Assembly: GCF_014236795.1 (NCBI RefSeq)
Contig: NZ_CP049017.1
Span: forward strand, 1,838,001 to 1,902,000
Reading direction: 5' to 3'
DNA length: 64,000 bases
From: Xanthomonas theicola
Lineage (GTDB): Bacteria; Pseudomonadota; Gammaproteobacteria; Xanthomonadales; Xanthomonadaceae
The position numbers and the translations under genes are program-made. Below the pieces are notes generated by a model. It did not search any database. It saw nothing but the letters and a program-made list of their open reading frames with translations, and was not told where the DNA came from. Positions 62,681-64,000 of the stretch are shown in pieces. Each line of letters opens with the position of its first letter. Positions within the stretch are counted from its first letter, which is position 1.

Positions 62681-63183
62681 GCCCGACAGCAGGCGCGGCT
62701 GGTACGCCAACCAGTTCCGGCCGCCGGCGCGTCCAGCGCCTGGATCTTGGGGGCCTGGTGGTGCACCTGGTCCTGCAGCGCCTGCACCTTCTCCGTGTAG
62801 CCCAGCAGCAGCTGGCGCAGCGCCGCCGGGTCGGCCAGCAGCTGCAGCGGATCCTGGGCCGGCGCCGGCGCCGGCCGCTGGGCGGCGAGGAAGGTGTTGA
62901 GCACCTGCAGGTGGAACCGCGGGCTGATCCAGGCCGCGTAGGCGATCACCAGCGGCTCGGCCACGTACGTCCCCGGCGCGGCGCCGCCGTGCTGCGAGAC
63001 CAAGGCCGGAATTCCGGCTTCGCTGGCGGCGGCCGCGGCCAGCGCCTGGGTCTGCTGGTTCTCGACCCAGCGGGACGGCCGGTGCCGCGGCAGGCCGCCG
63101 GCGGCGCGGTGCAGGTCGTTGAGCGAGTAGCGGCCGGCCGAGTCCCTGGCGATCTCGGTGCCGGCGATGGTCAGGGCGCTCAA
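62560..63183 (-). CDS. KilA-N domain protein (antirepressor-like)
   Basis: 207 residues from TTG 63183 (TTGA overlap with the DUF1064 gene). Residues ~1-100 are a KilA-N domain (RDSAGRYSLNDLHRAAGG, PSRWVENQQTQAL, VAEPLVIAYAAWISPRFHLQVLNTF), followed by a coiled coil (LLGYTEKVQALQDQVHH). The last ~55 residues (WRTSRACCRACSFTRRPSC...) look unnatural and overlap the other frame used by the PAPS-like gene. A frame change or truncation near 62720 is therefore likely. Confidence 0.7.
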   Translation of the reverse strand: MSALTIAGTEIARDSAGRYSLNDLHRAAGGLPRHRPSRWVENQQTQALAAAAASEAGIPALVSQHGGAAPGTYVAEPLVIAYAAWISPRFHLQVLNTFLAAQRPAPAPAQDPLQLLADPAALRQLLLGYTEKVQALQDQVHHQAPKIQALDAPAAGTGWRTSRACCRACSFTRRPSCAIRTAWSTCASSEVRCSWSATLVERTPKPC

Positions 63184-63674
63184 GAGAACACCTCGACCTT
63201 CCAGCCAGCACCGTCGCACTGTACCGCCACGAACCGGAACGGGTACATGGCCGCGGCGACCTTGATCTTGATACGGGCATCTTCTTCCCAGTACCCCTTG
63301 GCTTCATGCGCCTCCAAGTCGCCGGCCGCGGTCATCAGGAAGAAGTCCACGGTCAGGAACGTGGCTTTCGCCAGGCGCAGCTTCACCGACTCGAACACCC
63401 ACCACAGGATCTCGCCCGCCGCCATGCGCTGATCGAGCACCGCAGCGTAAGCGGCCTCGGTCTTGTTCATCTCGTCGGCGACGTGGCGCGGCCGACCGCG
63501 GGCGACCAGGCCGGCGGCTGCGGTGCTGGCCGCGGCGCGCGCCGCCAGCGCGCCCGGGGTGTACGGCCGTGCTGCGGAACCCGGGCCGGGGGCTGCCGCG
63601 GCGACCAGCTTGCGCATGCCCTCGGGCATCTCCGACGCATCGCGGTAGCGCAGCACGCGCTTTCCCTTGCTCAT
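63180..63674 (-). CDS. DUF1064 protein (PD-(D/E)XK-like)
   Basis: 164 residues from ATG 63674. An alanine-rich N-terminal half precedes the DUF1064 core: NKTEAAYAAVLDQRMAAGEILWWVFESVKLRLAKATFLTVDFFLMTAAGDLEAHEAKGYWEEDARIKIKVAA. The E..D..ExK residues (E in KTEAAY, D in TVDFF, E-A-K in HEAKG) form a nuclease-like site. Seen in many siphovirus early operons, probably a Holliday-junction or recombination nuclease. Good ATGA overlap with the preceding gene. Confidence 0.82.
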   Translation of the reverse strand: MSKGKRVLRYRDASEMPEGMRKLVAAAAPGPGSAARPYTPGALAARAAASTAAAGLVARGRPRHVADEMNKTEAAYAAVLDQRMAAGEILWWVFESVKLRLAKATFLTVDFFLMTAAGDLEAHEAKGYWEEDARIKIKVAAAMYPFRFVAVQCDGAGWKVEVFS

Positions 63675-64000
63675 GACTGGACCTCGGCAGGCAAGCCCAG
63701 CACGCGCGCGGCGCGGCCGCGGAAAGCCTCCCACTCGCTGTTGATGCGGCCCTGCATCTCCTCGAACTCGATCTGCAGCAGCGCCAGGCGCTGTGCCTGG
63801 GTCAGCCCGCCGAGCAGTGGCGGCGCGCTGGCGGCCGGCCGCTGCGCGGCAGCGACCGCTACCTGGGCCGGCCGCGGCGCCGTGCCGCCGCTCGGCGCCG
63901 CTGGCGCGTCCACGACGTCTTCGCCGGCGGCGCTCCACATCGGCTCCATGCGGCCATGCCGCGGATTGCTGCGGTTCTCGCAGCGCCGGACCTGGCCCTG
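63671..64000 (-). CDS. hypothetical phage protein (5' end outside window)
   Basis: The frame is open to the right edge (QGQVRRCENRSNPRHGRMEPMW...), so ATG 63949 is perhaps not the start. A proline/alanine linker is followed by a helical end (GLTQAQRLALLQIEFEEMQGRINSEWEAFRGRAARVLGL). One visible Cys with the following basic residues could be part of a zinc site. Function unknown. It is coupled to the DUF1064 gene. Confidence 0.6.
   Translation of the reverse strand, partial: QGQVRRCENRSNPRHGRMEPMWSAAGEDVVDAPAAPSGGTAPRPAQVAVAAAQRPAASAPPLLGGLTQAQRLALLQIEFEEMQGRINSEWEAFRGRAARVLGLPAEVQS

Larger units (their letters stand above)
29469..64000. mobile_element. lambda-like siphovirus prophage (left part, continues past window)
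   Basis: From the tRNA-Lys attachment site to the right edge nearly all genes are phage genes on the minus strand: tail tip to terminase, lysis, then early genes. Gene order (Nu1-A-W-B-C-D-E-...-G/GT-H-...-J, listed from right to left) is that of lambda, although sequences are far from lambda. A plus-strand moron region (HigBA and an IS-split membrane gene) interrupts at 53.6-56.2 kb. Integrase, repressor and attR are not in the window. The late genes look intact, so an inducible phage is conceivable apart from the IS5 hit. Confidence 0.93.

Noticed and set aside
56156..63674. complete Dnd, Ssp or DISARM defence system
   Set aside because: Only single features resemble these systems (PAPS-like enzyme, methyltransferase, helicase, nuclease); DndA/D/E, SspB/D or DrmA/B partners are not recognisable, and the genes lie in a phage early operon.

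Overview
The window reads as a chromosomal segment of a GC-rich gammaproteobacterium of the Xanthomonas type, possibly the translucens/sacchari side of the genus. The basis is the gene content (X-T4SS-style effectors with XVIPCD-like tails, a HrpA/RecQ/Dps housekeeping set, Xylella/Xanthomonas-type prophage genes such as an XF1762-like protein) and the heavily G/C-biased third codon positions. The species assignment is inference.

Host part (1-29468). A truncated fadB-like gene is followed by a diguanylate cyclase and a CzcD-type zinc/cobalt/cadmium exporter. At 4801-12640 lies a tandem array of three immunity+effector pairs plus the tail of a fourth effector. It abuts a decayed yeiH-like gene on its left and ends in an intact secreted-protein gene whose 5' end was copied into each repeat unit. 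The effectors combine a DUF2235/Tle1-like alpha/beta-hydrolase domain with a C-terminal XVIPCD-like domain, the signal by which the antibacterial X-T4SS of Xanthomonas recruits its toxins. The preceding genes encode signal-peptide proteins that are probably the cognate immunity proteins. Next come a ClC antiporter, hrpA, dps, recQ, a frameshifted TonB-dependent receptor with an intact Fur-like box, and an argO-argP pair pushed apart by a nested insertion (an IS3-family element inside an IS200/IS605 remnant).

Prophage part (29469 to the right edge). The left attachment site is a 46-bp 3' fragment of tRNA-Lys (TTT) on the minus strand. The prophage is a lambda-like siphovirus whose late operon runs right to left: endolysin, holin candidate, spanins, small and large terminase, gpW, portal, S49 protease, decoration protein, capsid, head-tail connectors, tail tube, a G/GT chaperone with a textbook -1 slippery site, tape measure, tail tip, and a pectate-lyase-fold tail spike. 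Most late genes overlap by ATGA-type stop/start pairs. To the right, also on the minus strand, is an early region: DUF1064 nuclease-like protein, KilA-N protein, PAPS-reductase-like ATP pyrophosphatase, a helicase-methyltransferase fusion, a PD-(D/E)XK-like nuclease, a SNF2 helicase and a Lar-like zinc protein. Between the two sits a plus-strand moron region with a HigBA toxin-antitoxin pair and a membrane-protein gene split by an IS5-family element with an exact CTAA target duplication. The integrase, repressor and right attachment site lie beyond the window.

The most unusual items are the mosaic effector/immunity array and the helicase-methyltransferase/PAPS-reductase/nuclease/SNF2 cluster, in which a second slippery heptamer could join the methyltransferase to a downstream coiled-coil segment.
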